Part shown: in pieces, positions 23,186 through 33,770 of the stretch
Layout: each line of letters opens with the position of its first letter
Numbering within the stretch: the stretch's first letter is position 1
Notes under the pieces: model-generated
What the model saw: the letters and a program-made list of their open reading frames with translations, nothing else
The model's database searches: none
Told to the model about the DNA's origin: nothing
Source: Lactarius indigo
Taxonomy: Eukaryota; Basidiomycota; Agaricomycetes; Russulales; Russulaceae
Direction: 5' to 3'
DNA: 64,000 bases
Assembly (NCBI GenBank): GCA_025766275.1
Contig: JAFKAC010000005.1
Location: 1,240,001-1,304,000, forward strand
Made by a program: the position numbers and the translations under genes

Positions 23186-24066
23186 ATGCTCAAATCCTCA
23201 TGTGAGCGGTACGGCCGCCCGAGCGAGAAGGCACCCTTGAAGTGTGCCAACTGCAAGTACGCCATCCATGGAATGAGCTCTTTGTGACCCTTTGATTTGC
23301 CAACTTGACACCATGTTCGCAGGTCAGCAAGATATTGTGATAAGGTGTGTTTCGGTATTTGAATCTGCCTCACGCGCTTAAAATAATCTCTCTAGGACTG
23401 CCAGCGACAACACTGGCGACAGCACAAAGAATTTTGTAAAATCTGGGCTTCGTCGTCCGCGAACAACGGCCAAATCACAGTCGCCCAAATAAAGCTGAAG
23501 ATGGCCTACCTAATCTGGCTTATGCGAGGGGTGCCGAACTACGTCGCGCACTTGTTCGCGGAATATGACTACTGGAAGAAGCGGGGCAAGCGTGGATTTA
23601 TTGAGTTCGAGTTCGATAGCTGGCAGCGGCTCTTCGACGCAATCCGTTTCATTGAGGAACTTCCTGTATACAAGGACGAGCCATTCGTTGCCATGCCGGG
23701 TACCCCGTCGTATGCCCCTCCAGGTGCGAAGCAGCTCACCTTGCCGCTGCGCAAGGTTTCTCGCGAGGTCTTTGATAGGTTCAATGGGGTATGTATGTTT
23801 CACACAACGATCTTGCTCCATCTGTGTAGCCTACAGCACAATTCATGCAGGTCGTAGAGGACTACATGCACTTCACGGAGAACCAACATAGACCCAACTT
23901 GCAACGAGCCCTGGAAGTGGCAATGAAATGTGATGATCTTTTCGTGATTTCAGTGTCCGTCAGCCTAGATGGTCCTTATTCTACACACACATACGACTTT
24001 ATTTACCGTTCCATTTGTTGGAAACCTTCTGATAATGGACCGTTGACGGCAATCCCGGCCGACTGA
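23186..24066 (+). CDS. MYND-type zinc-finger protein, uncharacterised
   Basis: Exons 23186-23256, 23323-23344 and 23396 on, plus a 3' exon starting near 23851. The zinc finger is split over the first three exons: CANCKSARYCD..KDCQRQHWRQHKEFC, with all Cys/His ligands present. Downstream is a helical, partly aromatic region (MAYLIWLMRGVPNYVAHLF, DSWQRLFDAIRFIEELPVY) and a C-terminus without a known domain. The second exon is only 22 nt. Start at ATG 23186 (MLKSSCERYG) is the only in-frame ATG before the finger. MYND fingers bind proline-rich partners; function unknown. Basidiomycetes carry many such genes. Confidence 0.82.
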
Positions 24067-24159
24067 CCCCCAAGACATTGCGCGTTCCATTTACGTATCA
24101 AACGGGCGTGTAAATTACTCTAATATGCAGACCCCATTGTAAATGTTAGTAGTTCTGAA

Positions 24160-26557
24160 TCAGAATATTGGAGCATCGCGCAAAAAAAGTCTTCCCTCTT
24201 CTTTCTTCACCCACCGCGCAACAGCATTCGCTGCATTGATCACCGCGCTCTTGGGCAAACCATGAGACACAGTAACGTACATCTCGAATGGTTGGGTGAT
24301 CTGTTGCGAAACTGGATGAGCCTACTTTCCAGCTGAGACGCAAGTTAGCCATACCCAGCCCATAACCGCCTCTTTTTCGGTGCGTATATATTGTAATTTA
24401 AGGGGTAAATCTTGCCCTGACTTGGCATGGATCCCATCGTGCAACGTTTGGTACAGTGTGACCAGCCTTGGAAGTGGTTTCAGAAGGACGGGAGTGATAA
24501 ACCATCAGAACTCTCACCGCCTACGTTCATTTATATCATCGTATGGATCTTCGTAGATGGGCGCCGTGATCTGGACGTGGGCTCTCGACTTGTAGATGAA
24601 ATGACGAAGGCCGGGGATGCTCAAATCCGACACGCTGTACTCTGTCAATCCGTTACGAATGGCCTTTTCTATACTCGACAACGTGCCATCGGTTTCAAGC
24701 CGCTGGAACGATTAGCCAAAGTAAGGTTCTGTCCTGCAGGCGCAGAAAGGACGTACCCCAATGACAATGTTGCACCAATCTCGTATAGATTCAAAATCCC
24801 CGTTAGCAGTCACGCAGACGAGCCCGACATCAACTCCTGGATTGGTGTCTTTTCGGGGAAGAAATGGGCCTGCCTTGGCATTATCCCCCTCTTGACTCAC
24901 GGAGGTCGGGGAAGGATTCTCGACAGGCTGGCTGGTCCTTGGCTTTGCTTTGGAGTCTGGAGCGGTTGCGGTAGATTCTAAATTGTGTTCCGACTGTAAG
25001 AAAGTGACGAATACGTTTACAAAGCCGGATGGATTATATTTGGGTAGGCAGAGAGGAAGCCAAGAAGCGGACGCCGACGAGTTTACTATGGATGGGGAGT
25101 GAGCTGTGTTCATCAGTATGTGGAGATCTACGGAGGGTCATGATAAGACCTCTACAAAATTTGATCGATAAACCCTAATACCTGCAGGGTGAATTGAGTG
25201 CTTCTTGGGTCTCGCAAGAGTGATGACCAGTCCTTGAGCAACAAGGATAAGATATAGAAGGTCCTGGTGAAAATTCGTGCGTAAATAACGGGTCGACAGA
25301 GGCGCACGACGCCGCTTACCTTCATCTTGGAAGTAGGGACGAGATGGTTGGCTGCGCGTGACCGCACAACAGGGTCTAATTTCAAGCAATGGAGTGAAGA
25401 AGTCCCCATTGCCATGTCAGTTTCCACCCTCTCCAGCAACGAATGAACAAGGATTTCGGATCCTTTCAAAAATCAGCTTTGGGAATGAAAATTTGGGAGT
25501 ATTATGCGCACCGCCGAGTAGTCGCCCAAGATCGAAGTTGGTACGACGCTCGAAGATGCGACGTAGTTGGGTGACGGTTACAACGCTCAAAACCTGCAAG
25601 TGCAAGTACTCGAGATGGGAGCGCGTCTTCCTTCTAAGGTGTGAGTATATGAATGCCAACCAGACAATTAGAGACTGACCACCGACTCGGGCTCACCCCA
25701 GGACGACACACAGGCGTAGTATAGAGGCGGTCGCATAAGGATATTGATGCGAGTGCTACCCGCGTTGACGCAGCGTAGCTTATCTCCGTCGTCGAGAAAA
25801 ACGGATATTAAGGCCTGCATAATGCCCATGGTAGACGCAAGGTTATCTGGATCATGTCCGATGGAGCGACTGAAGGCAGAGCAGGAGGATCATCGGTTGA
25901 GGTTACAAGAAAGAACAGATGGTCAAATGCCTTGTGAACACGGGCTTGCCAGCGTCGGTGAGGACGAAATATTGCCTCGGAGGGAACGCGTCCGCTGAGT
26001 GTTGGGTCAACACAAACCCTTGGAAGGGAATATCTGGGGCGAAGACCTATGTCCAAAGATACCTCGTCAACGTCCGCGTCCACAGACATTTTCCTTCTTC
26101 GACTACGCCGCGATACGGCATCTGCGTCTGCACGACAAGGAGGATTAGGACGCACTATAGGCCGTCGATGGCACGCACCCGTGTACGAGCCCTTCTTGCT
26201 CAGCGTATTTCTCAAATGATCTCTTAACGCCTTCTTGGACGCCTCGTCGCCGATGGGGGAACTCGCGCTGACATACGCATTCCCAACTTCCCCATCGGCC
26301 ACTCCTACCTCTGCGTCAGCCTCGGGAACAAGGATGCCTTCCGCCATATCGACGTTGATGATCGAGGATGCGGAGCTTTCTTCGCCAGTATGAGATGTCG
26401 TGCTGACAGGGCCCGGTGACAGTCCGCTCATGTGAACATGCAAGTTGGAGAGTGAGTGAGTTGGCCTTAGAGAGGGTGCTATGACGAGACGTGAGGGAGT
26501 CTGTGGAGCCGGCGTTCCCGCGCGCGATGGAGTTTGAGAATGGGGAGACGAAGCCAT
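24160..26557 (-). CDS. MON1: MON1, Rab7/Ypt7 exchange-factor subunit
   Basis: Mon1 forms with Ccz1 the guanine-nucleotide exchange factor for Ypt7 in vacuole fusion and autophagy. Start at ATG 26557 (MASSPHSQTPSRAGTP), a disordered Ser/Pro/Thr N-terminus. Longin-type core in order: FDHLFFLVTSTDDPP, SHLEYLHLQVLSVVT, TQLRRIFERRTNFDLGRLL, MAMGTSSLHCLKLDP, LVPTSKM, YLILVAQGLVITLARPKKHS, HSPSIVNSSASASWLPLCLP, YNPSGFVNVFVTFL, then TQPFEMYVTVSHGLPKSA and WVKKEEGRLFLRDAPIF, stop 24160. About nine introns. Some predicted frames from the plus strand overlap it (for example 24427-24981) and are shadows. Divergent from the BTB gene. Confidence 0.93.
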
Positions 26558-26761
26558 AGCCGACGGGCGGCGGCGGGAACTCGGGACGAGTGGGCGACCG
26601 CGACGATGACTCGAACAGCCGGAATGATCACTCAGTCCATTCAGCGGTGACTCTTTCGCCCCAGTGCTCCGTTCCTCTGCGCCTATCGTGGCACATCCCT
26701 CAAGTTCAATTCTTCTATCTCCCACACATTCCTGGTCTGGCAATCCTCCATTTAGTAGCTT

Positions 26762-27843
26762 ATGGATGGTCTGCGTTCTATCATCCCACCGGGTATTCGC
26801 GGCGATCCTTGGTTCGAAGATGGAAATATCGTGCTTTTGGTGGAGGATGATAACCACAACCCACTGAGGGCCTTCAAAGTTCATCGAGGAGTCATGGCAC
26901 GTCACTCCGAAGTCTTTGAGGCCATGCTAGATATCCCGCAACCTTCACCCGGCATGAGCCCCATGATAGAACACATAGACGGTTGTCCAGTCGTCCGCAT
27001 GTATGACCACCCCGAAGAGCTCTCAGACCTAATTAAAGCACTATATGATGGAGTGTGCGTAGTGCGACTTCTCGATTTGCGCCACCTCCGACTGAATGCA
27101 CTTGTAACAGTACGTTTCAGCAACGAAATGTGGGAGACTTCTACTTTCTTGCTGGAATACTGCGCCTGGCCTCCAAGTACTTTATTACCCATCTACGGGT
27201 CCAGGCCATCCGATATTTGACCCAAACCTGGTCCTATACCATCCGTGGCCATGACGAAATGGTCGCCCAGGCTTTGGCTGCGCCCTCCGTCGACGGCACA
27301 ACATACCCATACGTTCACCCATTACACGTCCTCAATCTTGCCCGGGAAGTCAACGTGCGCGTCGTCGTCCCGTCCGTTTTGTATTTCTTGTCCATCTATT
27401 CGTTGAAGCAGCTACTGGGTGGCGACCATCCGAAGTTGCAAGCCGAGCACCCCTCCCGTCCATCCAGCCAACTTTCCGTCCACGACGTATCTCAGTATAC
27501 CCTTATGTATCAACACCGCATAAACATGATCCTCGATTTTATACGCAACACATGCGGGGAACGGACGGTCGAGACAAATTGTCGAGCACCGAAGGACTGC
27601 CGCAAGGTGTTCTCCCGCCTTGCCTCCAATATTAACCAGTCGTTCACACAACGCACGGGATCCTTCCACAACATGGCACAGGCGATGCAATGGATTGAGG
27701 ACGACGACACGATCTGTGTGACCTGCAAGCGCGCCTTCCATCGCGATGTGACGGCGCTACGCACACGCCTTTGGGAGGAACTTCCCTCTGTAGTGGGTCT
27801 GCCCAGTTGGAACGAATTGTTAGCTTTAGATCTTCCATCGTGA
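26762..27843 (+). CDS. BTB/POZ-domain protein (basidiomycete type)
   Basis: Starts MDGLRSIIPPGIRGDPWFED, followed by the BTB strands and helices (NIVLLVEDD, FKVHRGVMARHSEVFEAML, EELSDLIKALYDG). One intron near 27052-27118 joins to QRNVGDFYFLAGILRLASKY. Then a helical region and a small Cys pair (TICVTCKRAFH) near the end. This resembles the large group of BTB proteins expanded in Agaricomycetes; partners such as Cul3 are known for BTB proteins generally, but nothing here proves it. The exact acceptor (27111 or 27118) is uncertain. It converges on a second related gene, 27997-29249. Confidence 0.82.
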
Positions 27844-27996
27844 TCGTGACTCATGCACTCATCGGTCGCCACCCACGGTTGCCACGTAGGCCGTGCCACG
27901 CCGTACGGCAACTGTTATCGTTCATTTCACTGGCTGTAATATATCTAACCGGGATTAATGTATCTATCATCCTCGCTTATAAGTACGTTAGCATAA

Positions 27997-29249
27997 TCAT
28001 GCCACACCTCTTCGGAACAGCAAATCTCCAACGGCATGGAGCATACGTTTACAAAAGCGCCCGAGTCTCTGCCGCAGCTTTGATTTGGTGCGCAAGACAG
28101 GGGTTTGTGAGTTCCCGAGGCCATCACGAATCTTGTCCCATACAGAGAAACGATTGGTTTGAGGTCCCCCCATCAAGAACCTGCCCATGTCCTCCCACCA
28201 CAGGCTGTACAGTCTCCTCATTTCCAGGTGGAGTTCAGTAAGACAACTTGCACAGGGCGGACTTGGACGTTCCTTGTAGTCAGAGGGGTGTTGGTCCTCC
28301 TGCTTTAAGTCTTTAGGAGCGGACGCCTCTCGGGACCTCGCTGTTTCGAGTGCCGCCCCTGCAGCGGTGATGATCGACAGAGCAGACCGACCCTTCATGG
28401 CGGCATTCACATGAAGGGTATGTGTATGATCGGCTGCAAAAACCTCGAAGCTACAGCATGGCCGTCCAACCTTGGCAAGGGATCGGCGCCTCCCAAAGTT
28501 TCTTGATAGCTTGAGTAACGAATCGACGAGCTCAGAGTGGCGCTCTCGAAGTAGAATGATCGTGTCTTCATCGTTCGGGTCCCGGAGTGCAGGTGCCTCA
28601 CTGGAGGGATATAACGCGGCTTTGCTAGGTGCGAAGACGGATAAATCAATGAAGGCGATGGCCAGTATGGAAGAAGCCGGCTCAGGAAGAGCGCGGCCGG
28701 CAAGAATGGCATGTTCGGGGTTCAAAGGCGGCGGGCGAATTTCTGTGGTTCCTTCCCAATTAGTGTAGGTGTCCATTCTTTCGCGCGCGCACGCAAGAAG
28801 ACCAGTCAGCGCTGCGTCATCCAGCGCCTGTATCCCTAATGTATATGCCGAAAGGGCATATCGCGCAAGGGAGTCGACGGAAGGCTGAATGCCCCTGTGC
28901 AATCTGTCAGGGTTTCCATACAGTAGTCCCATCGAGGGACACAGACATACTGCTCCTGTAACCGAAGATACTCAAGCACTGCCCTTAGCTCTGTGGTACT
29001 GCATTGGAGTTCGAGTATTGGGGTCCATAGGCCTTCTTGTGGTACCCCTGCGATGTGGTTAAGAAGACCTCTGATTGTCTCCGAGTAACGGATTAACATG
29101 TTCATGCGGAGAAACACGACCATCCCATCCTTGGCTGACGAGGAGAACATCACCGCCGTCGTCCCAATACACAGTGTCGCGTATGGCCTCGGGACCTGGT
29201 TGTCGGGGGTAAGGGTAAAAGGGGCTGTTTGTGGGTTGATATTGAGCAT
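27997..29249 (-). CDS. BTB-like protein, second copy in tail-to-tail pair
   Basis: Two exons, 29249-28951 and 28903-27997, 47-bp GT..AG intron; together exactly 402 codons (401 aa). Reads ATLCIGTTAVMFSSSAKDGM, FLRMNMLIRYSETIRGLLNH, ELQCSTTELRAVLEYLRL, i.e. a BTB-like segment, then LHRGIQPSVDSLARYALSAY and a long helical, Ser/Glu-rich region with Cys residues near the end (SPPCASCL). Weaker BTB similarity than its neighbour; it could be a divergent paralogue or an independent family member. Convergent with the plus-strand BTB gene, 153 bp apart. Confidence 0.7.
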
Positions 29250-29484
29250 CGTTAAGTTGGAGGTGAGTTGTTGACTTATGGGGGCAAAGCTGGGGACAGT
29301 TTTATAGCTGCTATTGTGGAAATTATTGATTAACGAAGGATAGTATTGGTCCTACCCTAGGCCGTGTCGAAATGCCCTGGCAGGAGCCGGGGCCTGAGAC
29401 ACGGGCACATCAATGGTGGTGAGATTTCTGAGTCCAGATCCGCGTGAAACACGATACTCCGCTCTAGTCATGAGAGCAACAATA

Positions 29485-31110
29485 TTACCCAAAGAAGACT
29501 TGTCGACCCTGGATCCACATCCCCGTCCGGTTTCTTGTATTGCCCACACACCACCATTTTTCGACCATTTCAAGTGACAATTCGAACGACTGGAAGTTTG
29601 AATCAAAGAAGTCTAATGGGCCTATCCCTGATGGTGCTGAATTTGGATTTAAAAGGCATACTGAATCCAGGCAGGGATTAGAGCGACCACAAAACGTGAG
29701 GGAGGGACAGTGCTTACTCTGTTGAGCATCGAACGGCGCGCCAATCTTGAAAACGCCACCGTCCAGGCCAAGGGCCAAGGCACCGCCCCTTGTTCCGAGA
29801 TACAGAGCCTCCTTCCAGTTCACACTGATGTCGCTTGAATTGAACTCAGCATTAGCCACCTGATCCCCGGACGCGGTCGCCTGACACCCGGACTGTTCCA
29901 ACCTAGCGCCTTCTGATATGCGGGACATGCCAACGGTCCACCGCATGGCCCCCATGATATCAACACTGTAGCCCCCTGCGATGTCAGTGCCCAAGCCAAC
30001 ACGGACGCCGCGATTCAAAGCCTCTCGCAGGGCAAGCTGGCGCCCAGAGAAATACGCATTCGAGAGTGGACAATGTGCAATGGCCGTGCCATACTGAGCG
30101 AGACGTGAGAGCTCCTCAGGTGTGAGGTAAGTACAATGGGCTTGGACAGTTCGCGGGGTCAGAAGTTGTGCCTACCGAGGGGGTCAACGTAAGTGGGTTG
30201 TGGCAAATTTCAAAAGTAACTTACACGCCCAAACACTTCGAGATCGCTCATACCACGACTTTCCTGGACGGCTTTCATTTGATCTCTTGCCTCGGCAAGG
30301 TGACTCTGCACCCTGACCCCGGTCTGTTCGGCCAGGTCTCCTAGGCCCCGTAACAAGGCGTCTGAGCATGTCGGAACAAAGCGGGGCGTCAACACTGGCT
30401 CAACAAGGCGAGCGTGATCGGGAAGATGAGCCGTCAGCGCCCGAATGCGGTCGATAAACATGCGTGCTGAAGCGATAGACTCTGAGGGTGTGGATTCGCT
30501 ATATGTAGGGCGGGTTGAGATGTCCATTGATAATTTCCCAATGAAAGCTCTTATGCCTATTTGCTGCATTGTCTCAGCGAGGATGACGCTCACGGAGACC
30601 AAGTAAGTGAGATTCAATAGAACAAGAGGATTACACACTTCGTCTCTTCCTTTATGGTCCCGAATAACAGCACCGCCCCAGTACCATTCTCCACCAGCCT
30701 TTCTCCCAACCGCGTGTAGACGCGTCTTGCAAGATCCGGTTCTTGATCTAGACGCTCCTCGGCTTTAAAGGCGTATTCATTGAGCCACTCCATCAGAGGT
30801 AGATGTAGGCCTGTGCCCTGGTAGAGGAATTGCGGTGCGTGTAGATGGAGATCACAGAACGTCGGAAGAAGGAAGCTGCCTGGAGGTATAAGAACGACGG
30901 AATTGTCGCTCTCCTTCGATATGAGAGAGCGGGAAAGCGCGGTCGACGCATGCTCAAAATGGGTGATGTGACCTGTAGTGTCGACAGCTGGGAGACTAGA
31001 TTATTGGGAGTGTATGAGTCAGATATCGAGAACTTGCCTAGCAAGTGATCGTAACATATCACTATCTCTGAAAGTTGCACTGTGTGAACGAAGTCCCCTC
31101 GATACAGCAT
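29485..31110 (-). CDS. GUD1: Guanine deaminase
   Basis: Hydrolyses guanine to xanthine and ammonia in purine salvage; cytosolic amidohydrolase. Start at ATG 31110 (MLYRGDFVHTVQLSEIVI). Exon 1 ends at 31038; the next exon starts at 30987 and completes DHLLAVDTTGHITHFEHAS. Metal and active-site motifs: DLHLHAPQF (HxH), TPRFVPTCSD, VQSHLAEARDQ (His), VQAHCTYLT, AHCPLSNAYFSG, GLGTDIAGGYS (Asp). C-terminus GPLDFFDSNFQ and GRQVFFG, stop 29485. Intron 1 begins with GC instead of GT; no GT alternative keeps the frame. About five introns. Divergent from the small heat-shock gene (200 bp). Confidence 0.93.
30988..31037 (-). other. GC-AG intron in guanine deaminase
   Basis: Fifty-base intron with donor AG|GCAAGT and acceptor CCCAG. 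GCAAGT is the classical GC donor. Frame and conserved residues (DHLL..AVDTTG) demand this splice, and neither boundary can slide to a GT. Confidence 0.85.
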
Positions 31111-31310
31111 CGTCGCAAGCGAAAGACAACGGGGCAGGCATGCGGTCATCACATTATGTCATGACTACGGGTATTGCCGGGGGTTGCTGGCGGGGATTCT
31201 CTTCTCTTGATCTTGTGGACTGCGCGCGGCGAGTCATGCAGTCATGGCGGGTGCAAGTGGAGCAGGGCGTTCGAGCTTGATGCCTTAATAGGCCTTAATA
31301 GTTGTCCACC

Positions 31311-31933
31311 ATGTCCATCGCTCGTCAGCTTTTCAACGAGTTCCGCCCGCTCTTCCGAATGCTGGAGGTGCCTTTGGGGGGGAGGTCTGGTGCATTCGGA
31401 GTACCCTCAAGGTCGATTTTAGACGACCCTTTTCTTAATGCGCTCCGGTTTGCGCGTCCTGCCGTGGACGTATCTGAGGACTGGGAACCAATACATCGTG
31501 GAGACGGAACTTCCCGGTGTAAAAAAGGAGGACGTGGAGGTTCGCATCGGAGACGGTGGTCGTAGTGTCACTATCGAAGGCAACATTATGCAGCGGAGGG
31601 GCTACGCTGGCGGTAGTGAGCCAATCGTCTCTGACTACGAGTGCACCTCGGGCAGAAGAATCTGCTGAAGGTGAGCCCAGACCGAGACTAGAGCCTAGTG
31701 ATGGAGGCTGACGTGCATGAACAGGCTCTAATGTTGAACAGCCTGCCCAAGCTGGAAACAATCAGCTTGCTGTCGAACGGTCTTTTACTGGCAGCTCCAG
31801 ATTCACGCGGACCATTTGGCTGCCCCGGCCTGGAGACGCGAACGGCGTGCTAGCAAAATTGGCTGACGGTGTCTTGACCCTAAAAATTCCAAAGGCAGAG
31901 GAAAACGACACTGTGAAAATAAAAGTTGAGTGA
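31311..31933 (+). CDS. Small heat-shock protein (Hsp20), reading frame broken
   Basis: Alpha-crystallin chaperone. N-terminus MSIARQLFNEFRPLFRMLE, then PAVDVSED, GNQYIVETELPGVKKEDVEV and RSVTIEGNIMQRRG; after a GT..AG intron (31671-31724) VERSFTGSSRFTRTIWLPR, GVLAKLADGVLTLKIPK and stop 31933. All core strands are present, but they lie in three frames. A base too many at 31482 (GAGGAC-T-GGGAAC) and another between about 31590 and 31640 (perhaps the GGGG near 31600) each shift the frame by one. Either the sequence has two insertion errors or this is a recent pseudogene. An alternative intron 31470-31535 would restore frame only by deleting conserved residues. Confidence 0.8.
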
Positions 31934-32263
31934 TGAAGCTATGAAGGATTGTTGTGTTGTATCGGTGGTGTATAGTATTATGTATATATATATTTTTTGC
32001 TCGTTGCTGTAAATTTGACGCCCATCTCAACCTCGAGAAAGTAGACTTCACTCATCCCTAATTCAATGAGCAATGTAGAAAGGGCAGCTGCAATTTAATC
32101 GAGCGATGATGGGTAAAGTGAGCGGTCAAGCCAGATTGACCTGGTGTCAGTACAGTAGGACTGTACGGAAGACGAAACGCGCTAGTTTACTCCCCTCTCT
32201 CGCGCCCCCATCTGTCAGCTCCCCATTTTTCTCCTTGCCTTTCCCACCCCTTTCCCACCACTC
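31934..32263. other. Intergenic region, pyrimidine-rich leader
   Basis: 330 bases without a gene. TA-rich just after the heat-shock gene (around 31980), then a C/T-rich tract (about 32190-32260) directly before the next start codon, as is common in fungal promoters and leaders. No other element recognised. Confidence 0.5.
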
Positions 32264-33237
32264 ATGGATCCCATCTACCTCGACGGTTCTCCTGCCTCTA
32301 TCCCCTACGACCAGATCGAGATAGATGACGAGGACGAGGAAGACCAGCTTGCCTCAGACGTCGACGAACCACCCCAAATTACTCGCGTTCCAGACGGCGA
32401 GGAATTAGAACCAGATCCTGATGACGAGGACGCGCACGAAGGCCAAGCCACTACTGCTAATGGGAAGCGGAAACACCAGCGTAAATCTGGTGAGCGCGTC
32501 CCCGGACACACATTAGTTCCGGTCAATCGCCTCGAGAATATCCTGCGGGCAGATGGTATGGTCTCTCAATAGACAGCATCACGCAACTGACTCACCCGCG
32601 GTCTCGAAGGTGAAAGTGGTCCGATGTCGAAAGAGGCGCAGTTCGCTCTGTCGATTGCAACAGTATGTCCCGCCATCTGACGTGTCAGTGCTTGTGCGAC
32701 GGACTGTGCTTTGCAGGAAGAGTTCATCAAGCGTTTCACCAAGGCGGGTCATCAGCTCGCGAGCACAGAGAGACGGAACGTCATCAGCTACCGTGATATG
32801 GGTGTGTCCTGCTATGTTTTTCCTCCTTTGCATGCTCACAGAACCTTATTCTCAGCGACAATCGCGGCTCAAAATTCATCCTTAAAGTTCCTCGAAGGTA
32901 CCGACATCTCATCGCACCTCAGTCCTAGACCCCACTGACGTCTTATGCAGATGTTGTTCCACTCCCAATTCCACTATCCCTCGCATTCGAGAGACACGCC
33001 CTCAAAGAAAAGGAACTTGTTGACGAAGACCCAGCTCTTAGCGCACATCCCATCCCGTCGTCCCTCCAAAAACCTACCCTTCTCGCTTCCGCACCCCCTC
33101 ACCCAGTCTCTTCCGCCACGACCCCAACAACAACGACCGCCACTGAGTCTCCTGGACCAATGTCATCATCGGCTCCCAGTCGCCCAAAAAGCAAACCGCG
33201 TGCATCAAACGGGCGGGCCAGCGGTGCCCGGTCCTAA
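32264..33237 (+). CDS. Histone-fold (CBF/NF-Y HMF) protein, POLE4/CHRAC1/Dpb3-like
   Basis: Exon 1 (32264-32556) is an acidic N-terminus ending in GHTLVPVNRLENILRAD. Further exons join as ESGPMSKEAQFALSIATEE, FIKRFTKAGHQLASTERRN, VISYRDM, TIAAQNSSLKFLED and VVPLPIPLSLAFERHALK. This is the histone fold of the NF-YC/Dpb3/Dls1/CHRAC1 class; POLE4-type proteins serve DNA polymerase epsilon or ISW2/CHRAC remodellers. Four introns. In this frame the protein ends at 33237 after a Ser/Thr/Pro tail. A frame shifted by one base continues from there to 33549 (NGTAVPPSDSEQKPRARRSS.. GRTIYSQR) and looks coding, so a one-base insertion may have cut the annotated end short. Compare the second such gene at 62894-63579. 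Confidence 0.85.
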
Positions 33238-33770
33238 AGAAAAAAGCAAGGAGCACACTAATGGGACCGCGGTACCACCCTCCGATTCAGAGCAAAAACC
33301 CCGTGCGCGACGTAGTTCCCGTCGGTCCGAGCCACAGAGCTCGGACAACCCCTCTCCTACCGAGCCACCACCCCCGTCTCATCTGCACTCAAGTGACGTG
33401 CAACCTCATTGGGAGGAACCGCCCACACCACGGGGCGTGCACACAAATCCGCAACCTTGGCTGGCGGGTCCTGCGAGTGGGTTCTTGGACGTTCACGTAC
33501 CCGAGGGTCCTTTCGGTGCCACGGGTAGGACAATTTATTCGCAGCGGTAGGTATACTTACGTCCACATTTTGGATGAGATTGAAGGCCAAGCACTGGATG
33601 ACGGTGACTCCAAAGCTCGTGCCAGCGTATCAGTAGGTTTTTACGACCATTCACCGCACTGAATCAATTCGACATACGTTAAACCACTCTTGTAATCCAT
33701 GAGTTAGATCGTGTAAAAACATAATCTCATCTTCGTAACTTGCACACTTCATTGCCCTCACGGTGAACGC
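33238..33770. other. Downstream region with possible shifted C-terminus
   Basis: To 33549 the shifted frame of the histone-fold gene remains open (see that gene). From 33550 to 33770 I see nothing supportable apart from convergent 3' flanks with the 2OG oxygenase gene. Confidence 0.4.

Noticed and set aside
24427..24981. 184-codon plus-strand frame over MON1
   Set aside because: No recognisable domain; overlaps conserved MON1 exons on the minus strand, so it is a shadow.
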